Below are positions 31,991-42,988 of a DNA stretch of 64,000 nt, piece by piece. The first letter of the stretch is position 1; the number at the start of each line of letters is the position of its first letter. The notes below the pieces were generated by a model that did no database searches, was not told the origin of the DNA, and saw only the letters and a list, made by a program, of their open reading frames with translations. Origin of the DNA: Brachynemurus nebulosus (lineage: Eukaryota; Arthropoda; Insecta; Neuroptera; Myrmeleontidae); contig JAPWDM010000004.1 of NCBI GenBank assembly GCA_035578155.1, positions 59,799,292-59,863,291 on the forward strand, written 5' to 3'. The position numbers were made by a program, and so were the translations under genes.

Positions 31991-33185
31991 AATTCCAAAT
32001 TAAAGTAATCGGAAGCATCAAATATTTTTATTTAACTTGATACAACATGTATGGCTCCGACTGTTTTACTTTTTAATTCATTTTTAATTTTTTCTATTTC
32101 ATCTTGTTTACTGTCGTTTTACTAATTAGCAGTTGAGTTTTCTTTTTTGTAAGAATAATTTTATTAATATTTATATTCATACTAAGGACTAAAGACTTAA
32201 ATCAAGTTCAAGGCGAGCGAAGTCGTGGGTCAAAGCTAGTATGTAGCAAATAATTAGCAAAAAGGGTATTCCCCAAATCTCATTTAGATAATTGGAACAG
32301 ATATATCGGTGGCTCCACTGGCTTCAGACTTAAGTCAACGGGGGCATTGTTTCTCGGCGACGGCTAGGGCAAAAAAATAAAAACATTAGAAAAATAACAA
32401 AAAATAAGCAAAATATATAGCCTAAGTCGAATCTCGGCCTTATAACTTGGCTACACTAAATTCATAGACACTAATTTAACTCCGTAATGTGGTTAGTTGG
32501 ACTAATCCTGTGAAGTAATTTAGAAATAACAACAAATTCTCCACCAGTTGTACGAAGCTGAGCAATTAATCACTGCAATTTTATTGACATATCCCTTTGT
32601 AAATATGGTTGCACACCATTAGCTATTTGCAATGGCAGTGAAATAAACACTAATTTGATTTTTCTACTTCAGTTGAAGAACGTAATACTCAATACCTTTC
32701 GACCAATGAAATGACCGTATTAACCATTATTCAATGGGTCGGCATTTGTTTTCTGTATAATATATGTATCAAATTTTAATTTCATGTATGTTGCGTAGTA
32801 ACGTGCAAGTAAACAAAGTAGTTTATATTTTGTTTTCATCGTTTGTAGGTACATATATAAACATTTAATGAAATTAGAGATAGATTAAAAATTGTATTCT
32901 TTTGATTTAAAATTTATATTCAATTTTATTTAAATCAAAAAGGAAAAAAGTCGTAGAAAAAATATCGTATTCTACTCGCTTGCAATGGCTATTACTCACT
33001 CAAACGCATTACGACACTCGCCTCGTAAACTCGGCTCGTGTCGCAATTTCATCTTCGTCAGTAATAGCGATCATTACCAGCTCGTTGAATAATATACTAT
33101 TAGCTAACTGTTCATCTTTTATACATTTACCTTTTAAAATTTAAGGCATCAATTGTACGTTTTTGTGATATAAGAGCAGATGGAT
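31991..33185. other. AT-rich stretch with a retroelement-like tail motif
   Basis: At about 32207-32245 the minus strand reads ACTAGCTTTGACCCACGACT then TCGCTCGCC. This phrase resembles the conserved 3' region of some insect non-LTR/SINE repeats and parallels 36778-36810. Otherwise no gene. Confidence 0.4.
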
Positions 33186-33193
33186 CACGTGAC

Positions 33194-34008
33194 CACGGCT
33201 GGGAAAGACGGTTTATAGAAACCATTTAAAATATACAAAATCGAAAATGGTTTTGCTGAACATATTTAAAACAGAAAATCGAAAATAGCTATCTAAAATG
33301 GATTATAAAATGCAAAAGGCTTTTTTGTACTTTATTTTTATTCTATAAATTTTTTATTATTATTTATATTATTAAAAAAAGTTAAGAATATGTAAAAAAG
33401 TTAAGAAATTAGAGCAGTCTTTTGAGAAAATTTTATAAAGTTTGTATGATATGAAAGCAAAATTTAACTGTTGAAATATTATTACTATTAATTGTTGTTT
33501 AAATATTGTAAAATTTAATTCGGCCTTCATATATTCAAACCTTGACTACGCCACAACTGCGACTTCTAAATTATGAAAATCATCTACTCGAAATACAAAA
33601 ATATTTCTTATCGATGTGATTTAAAGATTACACAACTTGAGTCAGAAAAGTTTGTCTTAAGAGAACTGCAACTCTAGCAACAAATTTAACTCAAATGGCA
33701 TTGCAACTCCAGTTATAAAAAATTTGAGTCAGTTAAATTAGGTTACATTTAATTTACAATTTGTTAGACTTCAAGTCGTTCAATTCGAGTTCTATAATTT
33801 ATTAATGTCATAAGTATCATACATATACACATAAATTTAAGTATACATGCATTTTCATTTTAAATGTAAAATGGATTCAAAATTTCATTTTAAATACAAA
33901 ATGGAAAATGGTTTGACCGAACTTATTTAAAGTAGAAAATGCAAAATGCCATTTTGTATTTTAAATACATATTTAAAATGAAATCATTTTAAATAGTTCT
34001 CAGCCCTG
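33194..34008. mobile_element. hAT-type MITE with CAGGGCTG-like termini
   Basis: The left end CACGGCTGGGAAA and right end (inward) CAGGGCTGAGAACTATTT are inverted. The flanks CACGTGAC (33186-33193) and CACCTGAC (34009-34016) form an 8-bp duplication with one mismatch. The ends carry repeated AAAATGG/CATTTT phrases. The 815-bp interior is non-coding. Confidence 0.7.
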
Positions 34009-34189
34009 CACCTGACAAATTACTGTCAGTAATAACTGATTGTAAAATATACTTCAACTGGCAACACCCGATCATATCTTCTAATCTTCTATCTACTTCA
34101 CCATAAGTCTCGCTTAATTTTACTAGCCTGTTGAAACAGTCTTGGATATCTATCCTCAATTATCAATAAATAATATTCTTTGATTCAAT

Positions 34190-34830
34190 TAAGTGTCAAC
34201 TCAACCATTTTCCTCGCCAATTTCATCGATCCAGTTTGTAGCCTAGTTAAAAAATTAGTACAATCATCCGTGATGCTAATTCTTCTGAAGCATTTATCCA
34301 TAGTAACCATAAATGCTGTTTTTGAATATTCTTTTTATTGGAATCAATAACATTATGTACTGATTTCTGTCCTTTTTATACAATTATATGGTTATTAGTC
34401 GGGCTCAAAAGATATTGATCCATCATAGTTCCATCAGACGCTCTGTATCTTTCAAAATTTCTATATATTCTTCTTTCTTAAATATTCTTCAATTTCCTTA
34501 AGCCAGTTCTTGATATTTTACTCGGCCACCGAAGCCCTTGCTTTTGTTAAATTTTGAGATAATAGCTTAGATAATTCCGGATGTCTACTGCAAAAAGACA
34601 ACAACCATTTTCGTCCAGGTCGACCATGAGTAAATGGATTTTCTCAAGTTCTGGATTAGTAGTTAGCTACTGTCTAGCAGTTAAGAATCACAGTTTCATC
34701 CAAATGTATCATCCACTTTACTATGTTCTCATCTTCTTTCTAACCATCTTTGCTGGCTAAAATAATTGTGGAGGTACTTTTTGCATAATATGGGGTACTT
34801 TTAATTTATCTGATAATGCGGTCTGACAAT
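34190..34830 (-). pseudogene. pogo/jerky-like transposase pseudogene
   Basis: Minus-strand pieces in order: KEDENIVKWMIHL (CENP-B-type helix region, about 34700-34740), HGRPGRKWLLSFCSRHPELS, LTKARASVAE and IKNWLKEIEEYL (34500-34640), then YLLSPTNNHIIV and KGQKSVHNVIDSNKK (about 34330-34420). This order matches the HTH-CENPB region and the start of the DDE domain of pogo/tigger/jerky transposases. Stops and frameshifts occur throughout, and the catalytic aspartates are not preserved in a readable frame. It belongs to a different lineage from the intact copy at 53604. Confidence 0.65.
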
Positions 34831-35751
34831 TATCTGTAATATACGGAATTGTTTAACTATGATAGAGATCGACATTTTTTCAACGAATAACATATCAAAA
34901 GCATTTATTAAAACTTCATAACTGTATTTTTTATTGAAATTTACCTACAAAAAAGACGGAACCAAAAACCGTTACTATAGGGTACCAGTATCTGACATTA
35001 ATTTATATGGACTACTAAAATTTAATTGTTGCAGAAAATAATGACGGGTACTGGTCAGTAGCCTTATCGAATTGTTGTGAATGTAATCCAGATTATAAAA
35101 CTTTAGTTTGAAAAGCATAGGATAATATGTATCCTATTTTAAAATACAATTTGTTATCTCAGTAACCGTCACTATGACGGTTTTTGGAAAATGCCTATAT
35201 TTTATGTACTAGTAACCCCTATCAAAAATAATAAATTTCTGTTAGGTTTTCTTGTCTAAAAACTATTTTTTAACGAAATTTAATTGATAAAAAACCTCAA
35301 AAGGCAAAAAATGTAACTAATTGTTCGTTAAACCAAAATTACAGTAAAGTTAAATTAGTGCTTACCTTAGCTAATACTTAAGAGTTTCAGTGAATATATA
35401 TCCAAATTTTACAAACACTAACTTTCAGATGAGCCGTTATTATATCTAATGCTAACTGAATGCTATCATAAATTAAATAACGATTGGGTATACTTTCAGA
35501 ACGTGTAGCAGGAAACAAAAAATATATGCTTGCATAATATCTTAATATTTATCATTTTACTGAAACATGACAGCTATTGGATCAATGACGGCTACTGGTG
35601 CTCTTACCTTATATCTATTTTACACATCAAAGTAGTTTCTCCTCATTTGGCTTATTATCTCCTTGTTAGTCTTACTAAATCAGATCTTATCCTGATCCAA
35701 CAGTATACAAATGAAATATATTCTCCTTCCTGAATACTGAGAATCAAGAAA
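34831..35751. other. AT-rich stretch, short inverted phrases, no gene
   Basis: Phrases AACCGTTACTATAGGGTACC and TAACCGTCACTATGACGG lie at about 34968 and 35163, suggesting a very decayed inverted element. A 67-codon frame at 35530 is not convincing. Confidence 0.35.
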
Positions 35752-36772
35752 AAAGATATTTTTTGCTCGCCAAGAATATTAAAAATTTGCTTTAGAGTTA
35801 GCGAAAACAGTCTAAACGAACAGAAAAATAACTTCTTTCTATATCCCAATCAAATCTTGATTTGTACCATCCCCGCATACGTGCCGTAAAGTCGGTTGGA
35901 GAATAGACTTTAAATAATATGTCTTTAAAGAAATTAGTTTATCTAAATTATAAGCGCCGCCCACAATACATTTAAAAAGACTTTTGTGTGATAAAATCTT
36001 AACTTGAGAGAATATGTCCGATCAGTTTTTCATATTTTTTACTATTTCTGTTCTTAAATATCAGTATCTAACCCTAGTAAAACATTCTGTTTTTATGTAC
36101 AAAAATATGAGGATTTCTTCACACGCTACATATTTTTAGGTGGGCCCTTTTTAGACAGAAAGGAAACATAGATTTTGAATATGAAGCCTATCTGTCATTC
36201 TTGTTTATCTTTCAAATTTACATTACATTCATTTTTAAAATCTAATTTGTACAAGGAAAAGTGCACGGATTGTCAACATTATTAGTCTGTATTTAATATC
36301 AAGTAGAGTGGTGTCAATCATATTTTGAATTTGGTAGTCATAGATGAAAATGTTTTACCATACATTTGACGATTTTTAATCTTGTATAATTATCGAACTT
36401 ATTACTTAACTATTTTAATGTAAAAATTGTTTGTTTCGGCATTGCTGACATCAAATACGAGTCTAATGGCCATTATTAATGCTTAATTACATTATTCTAG
36501 TCATATAATATTCTAATATTCTCGTGTCTGTCTCTTTGAAATGTTTAGATCACATTTTAATTATGTACTATAAAAATTATGTACTATTAATTATGTACTA
36601 TTAATTATGTACTATAAATAAAAAACGATATTTTGTCTGGGAAATTTGAACACATTATTAACCTAGGTCCCGAACTGCTTTTTTCAGAAACTTAGGACCC
36701 TATAAAATATCCGTAAATGAAGAATAGACGATACTTTTTAAAAAAGAGAGTTCGAATTTTTAAATTTTTTTT
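35752..36772. repeat. 1-kb dispersed duplication, copy 1 (empty site)
   Basis: It aligns along its length with 49708-51116: both contain GCGAAAACAGTCTAAACGAA, CCCCGCATACGT, GTCAACATTATTAGTCTGTA and GAACTGCTTTTTTCAGAAAC in the same order. The target GTCTGTAT occurs once here (36285-36292), whereas copy 2 has a MITE flanked by two copies. Divergence is moderate. Its nature is unknown. Confidence 0.75.
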
Positions 36773-36777
36773 ATTTA

Positions 36778-37345
36778 CTAGCCGTACCCGCGACGTCGTT
36801 CGCGCAAAACATTGTGACAAACTCAATAAGAAGTATGTAAGTGTAATAATTATGCAGAAATTGTAAAGAATAATAATTTTTGTGTAATGCAGGCACATGC
36901 TCAAAGTGGTTTTTCTATTTTCCCGTAGGAATGAGGAATTTTCCCGGAGTAAAAGTATCTTAAATGTTGACCCAAGTAATAGGTTATCACCACACCAAAT
37001 TTCATCAAAATCGGTCCAATAGTTTTGCGTAATACGTGCATATGCACAAAATGGTTTTTCTAATTTCCCGTGGGAATAAAGCATTTTCCCAGAGTAAAAA
37101 GTATTTTAAATGTTGGCCTAGATAATAAGTTATCACCACACCAAATTTTATTAAAATCTGTCCAATAGTTTTTGCCTAATATGTGCACATGCTGAAAATG
37201 GTTTTTCCATTTTCCCGTGGGAATGAGAACTTTTCCCGGAGTAAAAAGTATTTTAGATGTTGACCCAGGTAATAAGTTATTATCACACCAAATTTCATTA
37301 AAATCCGTCCAATAGTTTTTGCGTGATGCGTGAACAGACAGACAG
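36778..37345 (+). mobile_element. Retroelement-like 3' end with three approximately 150-bp repeats
   Basis: It begins ACTAGCCGTACCCGCGACGT then CGTTCGCGC. It has three units of TTTTCCCGTGGGAAT, CACCACACCAAATTTCAT and GTCCAATAGTTTTTGCG, and ends in CAGACAGACAGAC. This phrase order is widespread at ends of insect non-LTR/SINE repeats. No coding sequence is attached. Confidence 0.6.
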
Positions 37346-37890
37346 ACAAAAATTCTAAGAATCGCTATTTTGGTATCTACATCGATAACTATTTACAGTA
37401 TCAGTACAATTTTCAAAAAATATTCCATGTACAGAAATGGTCTCGTTACAATCTTCTTATATGTATAGATTTGAGAATCCGAGCACAGTCTCAGTGTGAA
37501 CGAAAGAACAGATACACACATACATATGTAGTTTTAAAACTGTTACCAATAATGTATACATATACACAATATGCGTATATATGTGTATGTATATATGTAA
37601 AAAGGTCGTTCTTTACAATAGTACTATGCAGTCAGCTGCAGTCAGCAATTTATTAAAGTCTTCTTTAGATGCTAATAGAAGTGTTTTTTGATTCAAAATG
37701 TTAAGTGATTAACTGATAAACATGCTACGATGCAGTAAATAATTGAAGTGTGGAAGTACTAAAGGCACTAAGTGCGAAAAAATAGCTTTTTTTTCTTTTA
37801 AAAATCAGTCTTCAAAACGTACTATAAGACATCGCCAAAACCCAAACAAAAGTTAAAAGTAATATTTATCATATTTTTAATTTTTAACTT

Positions 37891-38350
37891 GACAATTTAA
37901 CTCATGTGTATCAAGTGCCATAAGAATATTGTAATTTTTTCACTTTTACCATGGAAAAAAGTTACGACAAAATTTTTACAGCGAAAAAAATAGTACGAAA
38001 TATTTCATTGGTCATTTCGTTGTAGGTAAACACGATAAAAACAAACAAAAAATTCTTATTGGTAAATTTAAATGATTTCAGAATCATGGTAACAATGTAT
38101 TAAATAATTTAATTAATAATATGAATTATACTATTTTATTCGTTAAATTGTCTTACTGTATTACATTTTAGATTTATATTTTTTCTGAATAAATATAAAA
38201 AACTAACAAAAACGCTTCAGCTCCGCTGTTGCGTTTTTGTTAGTTGACAGTTCTTCTCGTTAAATTGGTATAGGCAACAAATTTTCGTTAGACAAACCCA
38301 AACTTATTCGAAAAAATACAAACCTCTCGTGTAATAATAAGTAAATAAAA
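37891..38350 (+). repeat. Left arm of a 5.1-kb inverted repeat pair
   Basis: It pairs in reverse complement with 42530-42988: GACAATTTAACTC, TTTTACCATGGAAA, TAATACATTGTTACCATG-type and CCTCTCGTGTAATAATAAG phrases occur in mirrored order. This arm also holds a perfect 15-bp hairpin (38201-38215 with 38231-38245). The arms are clearly diverged. Confidence 0.65.
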
Positions 38351-40582
38351 AATTGGATAATGTATTATATCTATGGAGTTTTTATTCCTTATTTGTGTAA
38401 TAACTCAAAATATATGAATTGATACTTAGTGCCTTTGCTACTTCCACGCTTCAATTACTTTTTACAAATTAATATTTTAAACTGGTTCAAATTATAGGCA
38501 CAATAGGTGACACAATAAACAAATTAAACTTGTAAATATATAAAGTTGCATGTCAAAGCCTTCAGTATAATCTACAATAAATTGATCCGTAATATTGTAT
38601 AAGATCAGATTTTGTGTAATGTTACTGAGTGTGTAGGGGCCACTTTATTATTTTGTTTACAATTAAGAAAAATAGATCTTTGGGATATGTGTATGAATCA
38701 GTATGAATGTATTTGTACAATACTACAATCCCCATGTCATAACAAACTCGACAATATCCGGTATCAACCAATCAGAATCAAGAAGAAAATAATGTTGATA
38801 AGATCTTGTGCGAACCATGTCCTGAATTGACCAAGTCTGTTGTTTAGTTGTGTTAAATTTACACACTATATTGTTTAAACAAAACAGAATGTTTATAATA
38901 CGCAGAAAATGAATTAAAATTTTTTGAACATATTATAATTTTTATCTGCAGTCCAGTACTCAAGATATGTAAAAGGCATAAACTCACGTGACGCACGGGA
39001 CATCGTACAAAACGAAGTTTATATCTTATATTTGGAGTACTGCATTTCAGATATAAATTAAAATATGCTTAAAAAATTTTAATCCAGTTGCCCCATGTTA
39101 TAAACTTTTTGTTTTGTTTGTTATTAATTTCATTTAAAAAAAAAAATGTTTTTGTTGCAAAAATGTCCCGTGCGTCACGCGAGAATTGCCCATATATTTA
39201 AGTTGTGTCATTAGAAATCAACTTTAAGATTTAAAAAAACTGAAAATTATTTTCTTTTATGTTTTCGAAACATTAAAAAATTATTTTGTTCAATATTACC
39301 AAATGTTACCAAATACAGTTGAACCTGGATAAGCGAGAGTTGAAGTCATATCTCTATCTCTTTCCTTTCACATGAAATTTAGTGAACACAAGGTGATATT
39401 ACCCCCTAACACTAAACATTTAACAATCGGTCTGAAGATGGTTTTGTCAGTGAAAAAAAACTTAGAGGTAACGACAAAAAACATTAGATTTTAAAAATTA
39501 CAGGTAACACTCAAAACCTCATGATTTCCTTAGTTGCTTTTCTAAAAAAGATAAACCATTAATTTACACATGAGAACATTTTATTTCATTTTTATTATAT
39601 TAGGAAAATTGTGAAAAATACCTACATCTGTAAAAAAAACTTAATGATAGTTAATGTCTAAGTTTCTGACTGTCTCTTGATTTTGATTCACATTGTGGAT
39701 TTTATTTTTTTAAAAACCGTATAAAAAATCGCATGAAAAAGTCGCACAAAAAAAAGGCTGATAGAAGATTTAGCTGTACTATATCCACCAAATACGAACT
39801 GATTGTTAGTAGACATAAACTACTGGAATATAGGTATTAAGGAATAATTAGACTGGCGCACGGAACACTGTCCATAGTTCAAAAATATGTGAAATCCGAC
39901 AAAAACAGATTTTTGGGAATATCTGTAAAAAATGGCGCTAAGAATATTATGTATTTGTATCTAAGAAAAAAAAAATAAAGCTTTAAAAAATAACTGAAAT
40001 CCATTGCTATGCCAAGAACAGATATAATTATAATAACTAAGCTTACGTACAGATGGTATTTAAAAAAATAATCTAAAAAAAATTAATACTAATTTTCGGA
40101 ATAAAAACTTTTGTTGTACTTGGCTCAAGTATTGGCTCCAAGAGTGATAGGAAACTTTGTATCCCCACTTTTCAGTAAGTCACTACCTCAAAAAGCGAGA
40201 TATTTTTACCTGCATATTAACTGAGGTCTCTACTATAGCGTATACATCCTAAATTTTATATCAATCCAAAAATTTAGAAACTATTAGGATGTAACCGAGT
40301 GGAACGTAGGGAGTTATAAGGATTCCGAAAGTTTGACTATGGAACCCTTATAGAACTATGTGAAACGGATTTTAATATAACACGTACATAAATATATTTA
40401 TAATAAATAAGTCTAGATTTTGTTAAATTTAAACAAAGTGACGCTTTTACGTACATATTTTTTTTGTAAATATCCTGAACGTCTTATTGCTGTTTTAATA
40501 GAATTTATTGTGGTATTATGAAAATCGATAACCTATATTCTTTTTATTTATGTAGGTATATGTATAATATTAGATGAATGTA
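38351..40582. other. AT-rich interior of the inverted block with small TIR remnants
   Basis: CTCACGTGACGCACGGGACAT near 38983 and ATGTCCCGTGCGTCACGCG near 39163 are inverted and bracket about 200 bases, a small MITE. At 39313 CAGTTGAACCTGGATAAGCG resembles a pogo/tigger-like terminus, with a possible inverted partner near 39765-39780. No gene is seen. Confidence 0.45.
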
Positions 40583-41818
40583 CACCAGCGGAAATAATTA
40601 AAGGATCAAAAAAAAATTCCAAATTTTTAGCGATTTTTCGAATGGCTGTATCTTTGTGAAGAATGGTCGTATCGGAGTCGTAAGCAAAGCAATTTAGAGC
40701 TGGAAGTTTCTAGTTTCGAGATCTTGCGATAAAAAAATTTTCAAAGCAGCATGTGTGGCGCAATCCTAATAAATACACTGAAAAAAAATTTCGAAATTTT
40801 TTCGGTTTTTTTCTTTGGTCCACGGACTTGGAAAAAATTTTTCCAACTTAACCACCATATGGGCCAGATAACTTGTTCATTCAGCTTTAGTTTGCTTTTT
40901 TATAAACTTTTATACGACCACTTCTCGCTGAGATATCGGACTTTGAATGGAAAAGGATTATTTCGTCTTTGACCATCGATATCTCAGCAACCAATGATCA
41001 CACAGAAAATTTAACGGGTGTTTTAAAAACTCGAATAAATTCTCTATAAGGACTAGCTATTTTTTTTTTCAGAAAAAAATTTTTTTGAATACTTTACATG
41101 AATTTGAAAAATCAAGAAAAAAAGAGCTTTTGGTGGCTCTTTGGAAAATCAAGCGCTGAATTAAAAACTTCGAGAAAACCACTAATGTTAAGTGTGCCTT
41201 TTACAGTCCAATATACCCACAAAAACCCCACCGAGTTTCAGTTTAATCCATCCAGCCGTTTCTGTGTTTCATTCGATTGAATTTTTGAAAAAATTAAAGG
41301 ATCATTTTTTTGATCTTAAATTTTCATAATCTTCAACAAAATGAAAAAAAATTTTCTCAGCTTTTTTCACATTTTTATCAATAACAGTATTTAAATTTAT
41401 AAAAAAAGAAAATTTCTTAGAAAATTTTTTTTGAAAATTTTCTAAGAAATTTTCTTTTTTTATAAATTTAAATACTGTTATTGATAAAAATGTGAAAAAA
41501 GCTGAGGAATTTTTTTTTCATTTTGTTGAAGATTATGAAAATTTAAGATCAAAAATATGATCCTTTAATTTTTTCCGTGAACCAAAAAAAAAACCGAAAA
41601 AATGTCGAAATTTTTTTTTTCATTGTATTTATTAGGATTGCGCCACACACATTGCTTTGAAAGTTTTTTTATCGCAAGATCTCGAAACTAGAAACTTCCA
41701 GCTCTAAATTGCTTTGCTTACGACTCCGATACGACCATTTTTCACGAAGATACAGCCATTCGAAAAATCGCTAAAAATTTGGAATTTTTTTTTGATTCTT
41801 TAATTATTTCCGCTAGTG
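40583..41818. mobile_element. Tc1/mariner-like foldback element, TA-flanked
   Basis: The termini are CACCAGCGGAAATAATTAAA (left) and CACTAGCGGAAATAATTAAA (right, inward), bordered by TA at 40581-40582 and 41819-41820. The inverted arms cover about 40583-40838 with 41575-41818. A second inner palindrome, about 41285-41575, is centred near 41430. About 450 bases on the left are unpaired. The termini and TA target suggest Tc1/mariner. No DDE transposase is present. Confidence 0.7.
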
Positions 41819-41910
41819 TATGTACAATGAAAAGGAAAATAATGTTTATTAAGGTACCATCACAGCGTGATTCTGCCGACAAGTAGTCAATTTTCACAAT
41901 TTTTTTTCGG

Positions 41911-42010
41911 ATGGGGGATACCACTATTATATGGGGGATACCACTATTATATGGGGGATAAAACTATTATATGGGGGATACCACTATTCCACATAGGGAA
42001 TACCACTAGT
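41911..42010. repeat. Minisatellite, 20-bp unit
   Basis: Four near-perfect units of ATGGGGGATACCACTATTAT (41911-41990), then a degenerate fifth (ATAGGGAATACCACTAG). Confidence 0.9.
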
Positions 42011-42087
42011 TGACAATACAAAAATATTTTTTTATTTATTTTTATTTATTTTTTATAATTATTATAATTTCTGGAAAAAAGTGTCTT

Positions 42088-42425
42088 TAAAAAAGGCCGA
42101 AATTCGGTGCCCACGACAGCGGCCGCAGTTTTTATCCGAAAAAAAAAAATCAAATAGATTATCAATCTGTAGGTAAGCCGCTATGTCCCTATGGGCTCTT
42201 TTTTTTCTTTTGAAATCTTCCTACTTTTTCACACGGAAAACTGTAAAAAAATTTGTACCTTTTATTCAACCCGTCGCCATTTTTTCAAATTTCAAAGAAA
42301 AAGGAAAGCTCCCATAGAGACATAGCGGCTTACCTATACAGATTGATAGTCTATTTGATTTTTTTTTTCGGATAAAAGCTGCTGCCGCAATCGTGGGCAC
42401 CGAATTTCGGCCTTTTTTCAAAAAA
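42088..42425. repeat. Foldback element
   Basis: GGCCGAAATTCGGTGCCCACG and TAGGTAAGCCGCTATGTC on the left are mirrored by GACATAGCGGCTTACCTA and CGTGGGCACCGAATTTCGGCC on the right. The arms are about 135 bases with a short T-rich loop, and GC-richer than the surroundings. Confidence 0.75.
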
Positions 42426-42529
42426 TTATAATAGTCTGACAGAACGCAAGAAAAATTTTTGTAAAACAAATATAATCGTAGTTATCTAGTAAACATAGTT
42501 CCCGATCATTACTAACGATGTTCTTATTC

Positions 42530-42988
42530 TTCATTTTAATCACTTATTATTACACGAGAGGTTTGTATTTTTTCGAATAAATTGGGGTTTGTCTGACGAA
42601 AATTTGTAGCCTAACAATTTAAATAGAAGAACTGTCAACTAACTAAAACGCAACAGCTTTAGGCAAGAAATTTCGGTTGTAGAAAACACAAATTTATTCA
42701 GAAAGATATAAATCTTAAGTGTAATACAATAAGACAATTTAGCAAATAAAATAAATTACTATAATTCATATTATTATTTAATACATTGTTACCATGGTTC
42801 TGAAATCATTTAAATTTACTAATACGAATTTTTGTTTCATTTTTATCGTGTTTACCTACAATGAAATGACCAGTGAAATGTTTTGTACCCTTTTTTCGCT
42901 GTAAAAATCTGTCCTAACTTTCTTTCCATGGTAAAACTGTAAAAACTACAATATTTTTATGGGACTTATACACAAGAGTTAAATTGTC
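42530..42988 (-). repeat. Right arm of the 5.1-kb inverted repeat pair
   Basis: Reverse-complement partner of 37891-38350; together they bracket the foldbacks at 40583 and 42088. Confidence 0.65.

Noticed and set aside
36692..37084. 130-codon minus-strand frame
   Set aside because: It crosses the border between the 1-kb repeat and the retroelement-like tail repeats and shows no domain; chance frame.
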